From Erginobacter sp964587835 (lineage in GTDB: Bacteria > Auribacterota > Erginobacteria > Erginobacterales > Erginobacteraceae), in contig CAZPMN010000008.1 of NCBI GenBank assembly GCA_964587835.1, positions 1 through 64,000 on the forward strand: 64,000 nucleotides of DNA, written 5' to 3'. Position 1 is the stretch's first letter. Each line of letters opens with the position of its first letter. Under the pieces are notes generated by a model. That model had not been told where the DNA came from. It worked only from the letters and a program-made list of their open reading frames with translations, and did no database searches. The position numbers and the translations under genes were made by a program. This document shows, in pieces, positions 1 through 7,063 of the stretch.

Positions 1-6
1 CTACCC

Positions 7-34
7 ACCGCTTACTGCTCACTGCGTACTGTCT
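7..34. repeat. Heptamer array, 4 units
   Basis: Four in-phase 7-bp units (ACCGCTT, ACTGCTC, ACTGCGT, ACTGTCT) lie at the very start of the window. On the minus strand the units read AGTAAGC-like and form the last codons and the TAA stop of the acetolactate decarboxylase gene. The final unit and the bases after it (CTGTTCC) match the array at 6885-6919. Confidence 0.8.
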
Positions 35-833
35 TTCTGTTCCCCTCCTCCCCTCTCTCCTTGTCCACTTGCTCCAGTTCCTCCTCCCGGTTGAGCGTGA
101 GATCGGCGGTGGCGAATCCCGCGGATTTGACCGGGAGGAGAATCTTCAGTGCATCGTGGACGGTGTCGACTTCCAGCAAACCTTCCGCCAGTTCGAAATC
201 AAGGACGTGGCCTCCCCCGGAGAGGTTGTCGGCAAGAAAGTGCATATGGAAGCCGGGAACGTTGACCCCGCGGACGAAATCCGGGGAGTAAAAACCGATC
301 AGTGTTCCCCGGGCCTCGCCGAGCTCGAAGACCGGCTGGTTCGCCGTCACCCCGGCCAGGGGAGGGAAGGGTTTCTTTTGGGCGGGGACAGAGCGGGTCT
401 TCATCCGGGAGAACCCGCCCCGAACCTGGAAGGCACCGAAGAGGTTCCGGGTCGGGATGACCTTTCGGATCTTTTCTTCCAGCCCGGCCATCGTCAGGGG
501 ACCGGTCAGTTCCTCCTGGTAATCGGGAGAGAACTCGATGACCGTGGCGAAGGGGGTTGCCACCGAGAGTTCCGGACGGTAAACCCGGCCGTCGGACCTC
601 ACCTGGTAGAAAATTCCGTCGAGGAGAACCATCTCCCCGTCCAAGTCCTGGAAGGTGCCGATCCCGAAGTCGCCGTATTCGGCCAGTTCGGCCAGGCTCA
701 AATGGCCGTCATAGACCCCGGCCAGGAGGGCGTCGATGGTGGCCACCTGGGTTATGGTGTCGGAGGGGGGAGCGGCGCACCCGGCGGCCAGGGCGATCAG
801 CAGGGGGAGGAGAATTGAGGATCTTGGTTTCAT
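12..833 (-). CDS. budA: Alpha-acetolactate decarboxylase, predicted lipoprotein
   Basis: Converts 2-acetolactate to acetoin, a pH-neutral overflow product of pyruvate. The family core runs from about residue 26 to 255. The zinc-binding histidines are visible in the PGFHMHF...GGGHVLDF segment as H196, H198 and H209, matching the His-X-His...His set of the Brevibacillus enzyme. Residues 1-19 form a signal peptide ending in a lipobox (LAAGC, Cys19), so the enzyme is probably anchored outside the cytoplasmic membrane, as secreted family members are. It is the last gene of a minus-strand run with the ABC pair. No acetolactate synthase is in the window. The C-terminal tail (about KTVRSEQ) is encoded by repeat DNA and is probably not functional. 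Family assignment is firm; the role is inferred. Confidence 0.92.
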   Translation of the reverse strand: MKPRSSILLPLLIALAAGCAAPPSDTITQVATIDALLAGVYDGHLSLAELAEYGDFGIGTFQDLDGEMVLLDGIFYQVRSDGRVYRPELSVATPFATVIEFSPDYQEELTGPLTMAGLEEKIRKVIPTRNLFGAFQVRGGFSRMKTRSVPAQKKPFPPLAGVTANQPVFELGEARGTLIGFYSPDFVRGVNVPGFHMHFLADNLSGGGHVLDFELAEGLLEVDTVHDALKILLPVKSAGFATADLTLNREEELEQVDKERGEEGNRKTVRSEQ

Positions 834-896
834 TGGTTTTTCCAGTTTTTCACAGACAGGAATGTCTGTGCTAATTTCACAGGCGGGCCGCCTGTG

Positions 897-1679
897 CTAC
901 TTGATTAATCTTTTCTTGATCAGGTTGATCGCCAGCCAGGAGGCGGCGACGGTGAAGACGGTCATCCAGAGACCTTCGAGAAGCAGCCGGGAGGTCACGT
1001 GGCCGGTGGCCAGACCCCGGGAAACGTTGACGGCGTGGGTGAGGGGCAGAAACCAGGAGACGGTCTGCACCCACGGGGGGAGGTGGTCGAGCGGAAAGAA
1101 GACCCCGGAGAAGAAGAACATCGGCGAGACCACCAGGCTGAAGTAGTAGGAGAAGTAATCGTAGGAGGGAGCGAAGGCGGTCACGACTAAGGCGAGCGAG
1201 GCAAACATCAGCCCGGAGAGGAGAAAGAGCACCGGGGCGAGCACCAGCCAGGGGGAATCGGCCAGCCCCCAGGGAATCAGAACGGCGAGGATGATCGTGG
1301 CCGAGAGAAACGCTTTGCTCGCCCCCCAGAGGATCTCGCCGGCCGCCACCTCCTCGATGCTGACCGGGGTGACAATGATCGCGTCGTAGGTCTTCTGGGC
1401 CGCCATCCGTGTGTAGGCTCCGAAGGTGCACTCGAAGGTGGCGGCGTTCATCGCCGCCGCCAGCATCAGGCCGGGGGCGATGTAATTGATGTAAGGTATC
1501 CCGTTGATATCGGAGATGAACCGGGAGAGACCGAGACCGAAGGCGAGAAGAAAGAGGACCGGCTCGGCCAGGTTTCCGACCAGACTGGCGCGGTAGAACT
1601 TCAGCCAGGTATCGCGGTTGCGCAACCAGACCTTGAAGGCCCTCCGGCCGACCCGGGGCGGTTTCAGCAGGGCGATCAT
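897..1679 (-). CDS. ABC-2 type transporter permease (NodJ-like)
   Basis: A 260-residue membrane protein with about six hydrophobic segments and a short amphipathic N-terminus, as usual for ABC-2 permeases. The pattern LFLLAFGLGLSRFI after the first helix and the central PGLMLAAAMNAATFE stretch resemble NodJ/DrrB-type exporters. Its start overlaps the stop of the ATPase gene by 4 bp (ATGA), so the two are translationally coupled and form one exporter, probably as dimers of each subunit. The substrate cannot be read from sequence; drug, lipid and polysaccharide exporters all use this fold. Confidence 0.88.
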   Translation of the reverse strand: MIALLKPPRVGRRAFKVWLRNRDTWLKFYRASLVGNLAEPVLFLLAFGLGLSRFISDINGIPYINYIAPGLMLAAAMNAATFECTFGAYTRMAAQKTYDAIIVTPVSIEEVAAGEILWGASKAFLSATIILAVLIPWGLADSPWLVLAPVLFLLSGLMFASLALVVTAFAPSYDYFSYYFSLVVSPMFFFSGVFFPLDHLPPWVQTVSWFLPLTHAVNVSRGLATGHVTSRLLLEGLWMTVFTVAASWLAINLIKKRLIK

Positions 1680-2614
1680 TCCCGCAGTTCCCTCCCGGTC
1701 AGCTTGAGGAAGACATCCTCCAGGGTGGCCCGCCGGTGGAGAAAAGGCAACTCAGCGAAACGGGAGGCCGCTCTCAGAACCAGTTCCGGCTGGTCGGTGT
1801 AGACGAAAACGGTCTCCCCGGAGGTCTCGATTTCGTGTTCGATCGTCCCCAGGGAGTCCCGCAGGCCTTCGAGGTCAGCCCCTCCGGCCTCGAACTCGAA
1901 GACCGCCCCCCTGACGTGTCGATCGAGGAGCTGGGCGGGGGAGCCCTCATCGAGGATCCGACCGTGGTCCATGATCACCAGCCGATCGCAGAGCACCGCC
2001 GCCTCCTCCATATTGTGGGTGGTCAGGGCCAGGGTGGCTCCTGATCTCTTCAGCCCGCGGAGCTTCCCCCAGATCAAGTGCTTGGCCTGGGGGTCGAGGC
2101 CGGTGGTCGGTTCATCGAGGATCACCAGCTCTGGTTCGTTGACCAGGGATCGGGCGACCAGGAGCCTCCGCTTCATCCCCCCGGAGAGGACCGGGATTCT
2201 TGCGTTTCGTTTCTCGGCCAGGGCGACAAAATCCAGCAGCTTTCCGGTCCGGCTCACGGCCGTCTTCTTCGGGATGTCGAAGTAGCGGGCGTAAACCCTT
2301 AAGTTCTCTTCCACGGTCAGGTCGGGGTCGAGGTTGTCCTCCTGGGGGACCACCCCCATCCGGGTCTTGATCTCCCGCGGGAATTGACCAATCGGCAATC
2401 CGAAGACCTCGAGCTCTCCCGCGGAGAGCGGGCTGTAGCCCTGGACCATATTCATCGTGGTGGTCTTGCCCGCCCCGTTGGGGCCAAGGAACCCGAAGCA
2501 CTCACCCTGCCGCACCTCGAAGTCGATCCCCCGGACCGCTAATACTCCGGGATATTCCTTGCGCAATCCGACGGCCCGGATCACCGGCCGGTTGTCATAT
2601 TCAGCGTCCGGCAT
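1676..2614 (-). CDS. ABC transporter ATP-binding protein (NodI/DrrA-like)
   Basis: The 312-residue ATPase subunit of the exporter. Walker A GPNGAGKT lies at residues 44-51, the signature LSGGM at 143-147, Walker B LVILDEPT at 163-170, and an H-loop histidine follows in LTTHNMEE. The C-terminal ~80 residues form the extra domain typical of DrrA/NodI-type ATPases. The gene overlaps the DUF1573 gene upstream by 14 bp and the permease downstream by 4 bp, so all three are one transcript. It powers export by the adjacent permease; the cargo is unknown. Confidence 0.93.
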   Translation of the reverse strand: MPDAEYDNRPVIRAVGLRKEYPGVLAVRGIDFEVRQGECFGFLGPNGAGKTTTMNMVQGYSPLSAGELEVFGLPIGQFPREIKTRMGVVPQEDNLDPDLTVEENLRVYARYFDIPKKTAVSRTGKLLDFVALAEKRNARIPVLSGGMKRRLLVARSLVNEPELVILDEPTTGLDPQAKHLIWGKLRGLKRSGATLALTTHNMEEAAVLCDRLVIMDHGRILDEGSPAQLLDRHVRGAVFEFEAGGADLEGLRDSLGTIEHEIETSGETVFVYTDQPELVLRAASRFAELPFLHRRATLEDVFLKLTGRELRE

Positions 2615-3617
2615 TGGCCCGGATGGGGATGCTGATCATCGGCTGATCGGGGAGACTGGTCTCGATCTTCACCTCGCCGTTGTACCGGCCGGGTTCAGTC
2701 TCCGGACTCAGTCGGATCGCGACCTCGAACTCCCTTCCGGGCTCAAGTGTCTTGAGTTCCGCCATGAACTGGGGGATGCTGCTGGAAACGCTGCGGATCT
2801 CCACCGGCTCCGGGCTATGGCTGGTCAGGGAGATGGTCTTGACCTCCACGTCGACCTGGTCCTGGCGGCTGAAGAAAAGCATTCGCGGCGTGTAGGCAAT
2901 TGTGCCCTCAACCACGGCCATCAGCCTCCCGCTCAGATTCTGCATCTTCGGATGATCGAGGCGGACGGAAAGGGTGCCCAAGTGGCGTCCAACCGGAACC
3001 TCCGGGGAGAGGGTTACCTCGATCCGGACTCTCCTTTCTCCCTTGTCCCCTTGCTCCGGATCCAGAAGACGGGCCGAGAAGAATTCAGGTTGGGCGGAGA
3101 TTTCCCGGACCGGGAACGGTTCCCCGTCAAAGACCACGGCGGCTTCCCGGACGGCTCCCTGTCCGATGGGGACCCGGCCGAACTGGACGGTGGGGGGGTC
3201 GAAGGCGGCCACGGTCCGGATCGTGGTCTCCAAACGCAGCTGGACCGTCGGCTGTTCGGGATCGTTGGAGGTTACATAAATCGGCTGGGACTTCCGTCCG
3301 CGGTAGCCGCGGGTGTTAAAGGTGGCTCGGATCTCCCCGCTCTCCCCCGGGGCGATCCGGTTGCTGGAGAGGTTGCTGGCCGTGCAGCCGCAGGAGGAAC
3401 GGACCCGGCTGATCTGCAGCTCGGTGTCGCCGGTATTGGTGAAGGTGAATACGTGGGAGACCTGGTCGCCCTGCCAGCTTTCGCCGTAGTCGTGGACGGT
3501 CTCCTGGAATGAAATGCGTGGCCCAGAGGGCGTCGCGGCGGCCTCCCCGGCCCGGGTCAGTCCGGCCTGGCTGCAGGCCAGGGCAATCGCGATTGGCAGT
3601 ACTGTTATCCTCATCAT
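2601..3617 (-). CDS. DUF1573-domain secreted protein
   Basis: A 338-residue exported protein. A signal peptide spans about residues 1-24. A DUF1573 domain follows: the HDYG motif near residue 42, the FTFTNTGD strand pair near 57-64, and the diagnostic SSCGCT at 74-79. The rest is beta-rich and looks like two or three further immunoglobulin-like repeats (WQGDQVSHVF and DQVDVEVKTI mark strands). DUF1573 proteins are common in Bacteroidetes and PVC genomes and have no defined function. The gene sits between ADH synthase and the ABC exporter and overlaps the ATPase gene by 14 bp, which suggests an envelope role linked to that exporter. Confidence 0.85.
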   Translation of the reverse strand: MMRITVLPIAIALACSQAGLTRAGEAAATPSGPRISFQETVHDYGESWQGDQVSHVFTFTNTGDTELQISRVRSSCGCTASNLSSNRIAPGESGEIRATFNTRGYRGRKSQPIYVTSNDPEQPTVQLRLETTIRTVAAFDPPTVQFGRVPIGQGAVREAAVVFDGEPFPVREISAQPEFFSARLLDPEQGDKGERRVRIEVTLSPEVPVGRHLGTLSVRLDHPKMQNLSGRLMAVVEGTIAYTPRMLFFSRQDQVDVEVKTISLTSHSPEPVEIRSVSSSIPQFMAELKTLEPGREFEVAIRLSPETEPGRYNGEVKIETSLPDQPMISIPIRANAGR

Positions 3618-3671
3618 CGTTCTCCTCCTCGAGGAAGAATTGATTTCCCTTCTCGTCCGAAAATCGCCTCG

Positions 3672-4478
3672 TTATCGATTTTCGGTTTTGACGATCTCCA
3701 TGGCCTCTTCGACCGAAATCTTCTTGTGAACCATCCGATAGATCGCCTTCATCATCCTCCGGGGGTGGGCGTGCTGGAAGACGTTCCTCCCCACCGAGAC
3801 CCCGGCACCGCCCGCCTCCAGGGCTTCCCGGATCAGGGTGAAGATCCGTTCCTCGTTGTCGGCCCGTTCTCCGCCGGCGATCACCACCGGAATCGGACAG
3901 CCTTCCACCACTTGCCGGAAGCTGCTGACCGAACCGGTGTAGTTGACCTTGACGATATCCGCTCCCAGCTCGGCGGCAATCCGGGCGGCGTGCTTGACCC
4001 CCTCGACATCGTATTCGCTCTTAAACTTCTCGCCCCGGGTGTACATCATCGCCAGCAGGGGGACCCCCCACTCCATCGCCGCCACGGTGACGATTCCCAG
4101 GTCCCGGAGCATCTCGGATTCATCCTCCGCCCCGATATTGATGTGGATGGAGACCGCGTCGGCGCCCATCTTCAGCGCCTGCTCGACCGAGTTGACCAGG
4201 ACCTTGGTGTTGGGATCGGGTGACCAGACGGTGGATCCGGAGAGGTGAAGGATCAGGCCCAGGTCCCGCCCGTATTCGCGATGGCCGTAGAGGGGCAGGC
4301 CCATATGTCCGAGGACGGCGTCGGCGCCCCCCCGGGCGACCTCGTTGACCATCTCGCGCATATTGACCAGACCGTGAATCGGGCCCAGGGTGACCCCGTG
4401 ATCCATGGGCACGATCACCGTTCGTCCGGTCTTCCGGTTAATGATCCTTTCCAGCCGGATTCTCTTGCCCAGCAGCAT
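3672..4478 (-). CDS. 2-amino-3,7-dideoxy-D-threo-hept-6-ulosonate synthase / DhnA-type class I aldolase
   Basis: A TIM-barrel aldolase of 268 residues. The VPMDHG motif (Asp26) near the N-terminus, ADIVKVNYTG with the probable Schiff-base lysine, and the phosphate-binding VIAGGE segment match the ADH synthase (AroA') branch. That branch makes the precursor of 3-dehydroquinate in archaea and some bacteria; related DhnA fructose-bisphosphate aldolases look similar. A strong Shine-Dalgarno (TTAGGAGG on the minus strand) supports the start. The partner AroB' (dehydroquinate synthase II) is not in this window, so pathway assignment rests on family resemblance. It leads the minus-strand run with DUF1573 and the ABC genes. 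Confidence 0.75.
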   Translation of the reverse strand: MLLGKRIRLERIINRKTGRTVIVPMDHGVTLGPIHGLVNMREMVNEVARGGADAVLGHMGLPLYGHREYGRDLGLILHLSGSTVWSPDPNTKVLVNSVEQALKMGADAVSIHINIGAEDESEMLRDLGIVTVAAMEWGVPLLAMMYTRGEKFKSEYDVEGVKHAARIAAELGADIVKVNYTGSVSSFRQVVEGCPIPVVIAGGERADNEERIFTLIREALEAGGAGVSVGRNVFQHAHPRRMMKAIYRMVHKKISVEEAMEIVKTENR

Positions 4479-4594
4479 TTTGCCCTCCTAACTTATTTAC
4501 TCCGTGTGGAAACTAAATTGAGACAGATTAATTCGTTGCGAACGTATGCCCTTCAGCTGCCAGGGGAAGCAATCTCAATCCATTGTCAGGCAAT

Positions 4595-4641
4595 AGATTG
4601 CTTCGTCCCCTTCACTCCGTTCGGGGGCCTCGCAATGACGG
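4595..4641. repeat. CATTGCGAG-type REP element
   Basis: GATTGCTTCGTC ... TCGCAATGAC brackets a short GC-rich hairpin (CCCC...CCGTTCGGGGG). The same ends recur at 6793-6860 around a different hairpin. It lies in the 315-bp gap between ADH synthase and the DUF4091 gene. No gene is visible in that gap beyond this element and the gene fragment next to it. Confidence 0.7.
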
Positions 4642-4649
4642 GATTGCGT

Positions 4650-4741
4650 TTTACCCGCATCCCCGGGCGGAGATTATATCACCCAACGCCTCGCGGATCC
4701 GGTGACATTTTTCCGGAAAGCAGGACCAGGCAGCGGGAACT
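4650..4741 (-). pseudogene. Decayed 3'-end copy of the adjacent DUF4091 gene
   Basis: About 75-90 bp here align by eye with the 3' end of the neighbouring gene (4815-4905), from GCGGAGATYAT through CGGAAAGCRGGACCAGGC. The minus-strand reading recalls the C-terminal residues around AAWSRFPEEWYRVREALGE but has substitutions. No open frame continues, so this is the remnant of a tandem paralog or of a partial duplication. Confidence 0.6.
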
Positions 4742-4793
4742 TTTCCGTCGGTGGATATCCTTCAAAACAATATACCACCGGTGCTGCAATTGA

Positions 4794-6503
4794 TCAATTT
4801 TTCCCCACCGATGACCGGCCGCTTCCCCGTGCGGAGATCATTTCCCCCAGCGCCTCACGGACCCGGTACCATTCCTCCGGAAAGCGGGACCAGGCGGCGG
4901 GGTCGATCCCGTAGGCGCCGGTTTCTCCCAGTCCCCGGCGGACGATTGAATCGACCAGGGGGTCGGGGTTGAGGCCCAACCCCTGGGCCAGGAGAAAGTA
5001 CTCGTAGTCCTGGATTCCCCGCCGGACCATTTTGATCCGGAAGGACGGGATCGGTCCCTTCACGGATGGGTAGCCGATCGAGGGAAGCTGGTGGCCCGGG
5101 TAATAAACGTAGAGGTTGCCGTTGTCGCCGTGGATGCTGACCGGATCAAGGTAGGGTTCCTTCCCCCAGAAGTTGGCGGCCCAGCCGAAGAACCCATCGG
5201 CCCGGTACTTCCAGGCCATCCAGGCCCAGGTTCGGAAAGCCAGTCCGAGCGCGTCCAGGCACATCAGGCCGACCGAGGGTTCGTCCCCGTGATAGAAGAA
5301 CCCCAGCTCGCCCAAGGCCTGTCGGGCTTTGATCGCTTCCGGATCGTACTGGGAGGCCCGGGGCGCCCACCAATCGACCACCCCGTAGAGATCGGGGTGG
5401 GGTCCGTGGGTGTAAAAGTAGTTGATCTTCCCCCCGGAGGCCTCCTTGAGGATCTGGCCATACTCGATCACGGTCCGGTTGGAGGGGCCCCGTTCGTCCC
5501 AGACGTAGGCAAAGGCGGAGCCAAGATCCCAGCCCTTATCCTCCCAGTGGCGGACCACCTCCCGGGTGTAGTTTCGCAGGACCTCCTCCCCCGGTTTCCA
5601 GTTTTCCGGGAAGGGCAATTCCCAGCAGGAGGGGGGTTGGCCGTCTCCGAAGAGACTGCCGTCGAGGACGGTTCCCAGGTAGCGGTCGTAGCGGGTCCAG
5701 TCGACCGGGCCTTCAGCGCCGATCCCGTCCGGCATCAGGTCCCAGTGGCCGTTGGAAAACCCGTGTTCGTGCGCCATTATCTCATAGCGGCTCAGAACCT
5801 CCCAGGTGCGGTCGTTGAGAGAGAAAGGGAGCCCCTCGCCCCGCGACCAGCGGAAGGAATAGAGGTCGAAGAAGACCTTGAGGGTTTTTTGCCGGGGGAG
5901 CGTGAAGTTCCAGACCTTGAGGCGCAAAGCGAGTTCCTTCACCAACTCCCCGTGCCGGGTGATCCGGATCTTCCCGGTGTAAATGCCTGGCGAGGTCTGC
6001 AGGGGGATGAAGAGATCCACCCAGATGGGGAGGTTTCTCTTTCGCTCCAGGGAGAGGGGGAGGGCCAGTTCCCCGCCTTCCGGGCTGTAGGGGTCGTAAA
6101 AGGGAATCAGGGGATCGGGGTATTCCCCCGGGCCGGTGCTGCCCCGCCGCGGGGTGGGTTCGTCCACCCGGACGTAAATCTGGCGGAAGAGGTGGAATTG
6201 GGCAGGATCGATCCACCGCTCCCCGTCGTTCAAACCGCTTATTTCGACTCGGAACCCGTCGGCGGCCCGGTCGGATCTGAGCACGATCTGAAAGGCGACC
6301 CACTCGTTCCCCGCCCCGGAAAGGGAAACAGTGGCGGCGGGGCCGTCCCAGTGATGATTCCCCTCCTGATCGGGGGTGTCGGGAAAGACCTGGAGGCTGT
6401 CCCCGGTGGCCCAGACCGTGACCCGGGGTTCCCGCAGCCGTCCGGAGAGACACCCCGCCGCCGCCGCGGCCAGAATAATTCCGGCTAATGCACCCTTTCG
6501 CAT
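4794..6503 (-). CDS. GH123/DUF4091-domain lipoprotein, putative glycosidase
   Basis: A 569-residue predicted lipoprotein: residues 1-18 form a signal with lipobox AAGC (Cys18). The middle carries a TIM-barrel-like region with FAYVWDERGPS, an Asp-Glu pair placed like the catalytic acids of GH123 enzymes. The C-terminal part has the aromatic WAWMAWKYRADGFFGWAAN block typical of DUF4091. GH123 members include beta-N-acetylgalactosaminidases. The N-terminal ~150 residues look like a beta-sandwich. It is likely surface or periplasmic and acts on a glycan, but the substrate is unknown. A decayed copy of its 3' end lies just downstream. It stands alone on the minus strand. Confidence 0.75.
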   Translation of the reverse strand: MRKGALAGIILAAAAAGCLSGRLREPRVTVWATGDSLQVFPDTPDQEGNHHWDGPAATVSLSGAGNEWVAFQIVLRSDRAADGFRVEISGLNDGERWIDPAQFHLFRQIYVRVDEPTPRRGSTGPGEYPDPLIPFYDPYSPEGGELALPLSLERKRNLPIWVDLFIPLQTSPGIYTGKIRITRHGELVKELALRLKVWNFTLPRQKTLKVFFDLYSFRWSRGEGLPFSLNDRTWEVLSRYEIMAHEHGFSNGHWDLMPDGIGAEGPVDWTRYDRYLGTVLDGSLFGDGQPPSCWELPFPENWKPGEEVLRNYTREVVRHWEDKGWDLGSAFAYVWDERGPSNRTVIEYGQILKEASGGKINYFYTHGPHPDLYGVVDWWAPRASQYDPEAIKARQALGELGFFYHGDEPSVGLMCLDALGLAFRTWAWMAWKYRADGFFGWAANFWGKEPYLDPVSIHGDNGNLYVYYPGHQLPSIGYPSVKGPIPSFRIKMVRRGIQDYEYFLLAQGLGLNPDPLVDSIVRRGLGETGAYGIDPAAWSRFPEEWYRVREALGEMISARGSGRSSVGKN

Positions 6504-6571
6504 AAGATCACCGATTCCGAATCCCTTCCCCGGGGCTGCTTACCGTCTTCCTCCCCACCTCCCACCCTTTT

Positions 6572-6766
6572 GTTGACAGGATAACAGAATCTACGGGATG
6601 TAGTTGCTCCGCAACCTCGCCCCCCCTTTTGAAACCGCGGATTAAGCGGATGGGGCGGATTATTTGGCCCCGCCTCACCCCCATTGGGAAACCGCTAATC
6701 TCGCGAATCTACACAAATCTTTCCGCCGCCCTGGCCCCATTTGAAACCGCGGGTTAAGCGGATCAT
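6572..6766. repeat. Mixed ACAGGATAA and GCGGATTA repeats
   Basis: The 544-bp gap 6504-7047 holds no gene. It opens with a GACAGGATAACAGAATCTAC segment (6572-6602; family also at 27107-27168). Then come copies of CCATTTGAAACCGCGGATTAAGCGGAT-type sequence at 6631-6665 and 6742-6766, with a weaker copy near 6688-6720. The same family occurs at 17522-17547, 18279-18306 and 44468-44532. Confidence 0.65.
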
Positions 6767-6792
6767 ACTGAGTTCAAGAACGGCTGTGAATA

Positions 6793-6860
6793 GAGATTGC
6801 TTCGTCGGCCCGAAAGCCTGCCGGCCGGCCGGCAGGCTTTCGGGCCTCCTCGCAATGACC
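6793..6860. repeat. CATTGCGAG-type REP with perfect 40-bp palindrome
   Basis: The ends GAGATTGCTTCGTC and CTCGCAATGAC match the element at 4595-4641. Between them, 6807-6846 is a perfect palindrome with no loop: two 20-nt arms starting GGCCCGAAAG and ending CTTTCGGGCC. It could form a cruciform, or a very stable RNA hairpin if transcribed. Confidence 0.75.
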
Positions 6861-6884
6861 GGTACAGATTAATTATTACTTCCC

Positions 6885-6919
6885 ACCGCTTACTGATCAC
6901 TGCTCACTGGTTACTGTCT
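6885..6919. repeat. Heptamer array, 5 units
   Basis: In-phase units ACCGCTT, ACTGATC, ACTGCTC, ACTGGTT, ACTGTCT, directly followed by the paired-hairpin repeat at 6949-7034. It lies 3' of the transglutaminase-like gene, in the same orientation as the arrays at 7-34 and 18318-18429. Confidence 0.8.
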
Positions 6920-6948
6920 TGCTGTTCCACTACCGCCTGGTGCCGGGA

Positions 6949-7034
6949 GCAAACTGCAAGCGAAGCGATACTACATTTCCCACAAGGAATTCCGCAGGAA
7001 TTCCGATCCAACAAGCCCGAAGGGCGATACTGCT
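6949..7034. repeat. Paired-hairpin repeat, copy 1
   Basis: An 86-bp element: AAGCGAAGCGATACTAC, then a central hairpin GGAATTCC-gca-GGAATTCC, then GATCCAACAAGCCCGAAGG and GCGATACTGCT. The copy at 17567-17652 has the same ends but a central hairpin with a compensated base-pair change (GGAATGCC/GGCATTCC). A shorter relative lies at 27286-27332. Confidence 0.75.
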
Positions 7035-7042
7035 GTCTGCGC

Positions 7043-7063
7043 ACCGCTTACCGCTTACTCTCT
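7043..7063. repeat. Short heptamer array overlapping a gene end
   Basis: Three units (ACCGCTT, ACCGCTT, ACTCTCT). On the minus strand this DNA encodes the last residues KESKR and the TAA stop of the transglutaminase-like gene, and continues into the gap. Confidence 0.7.
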
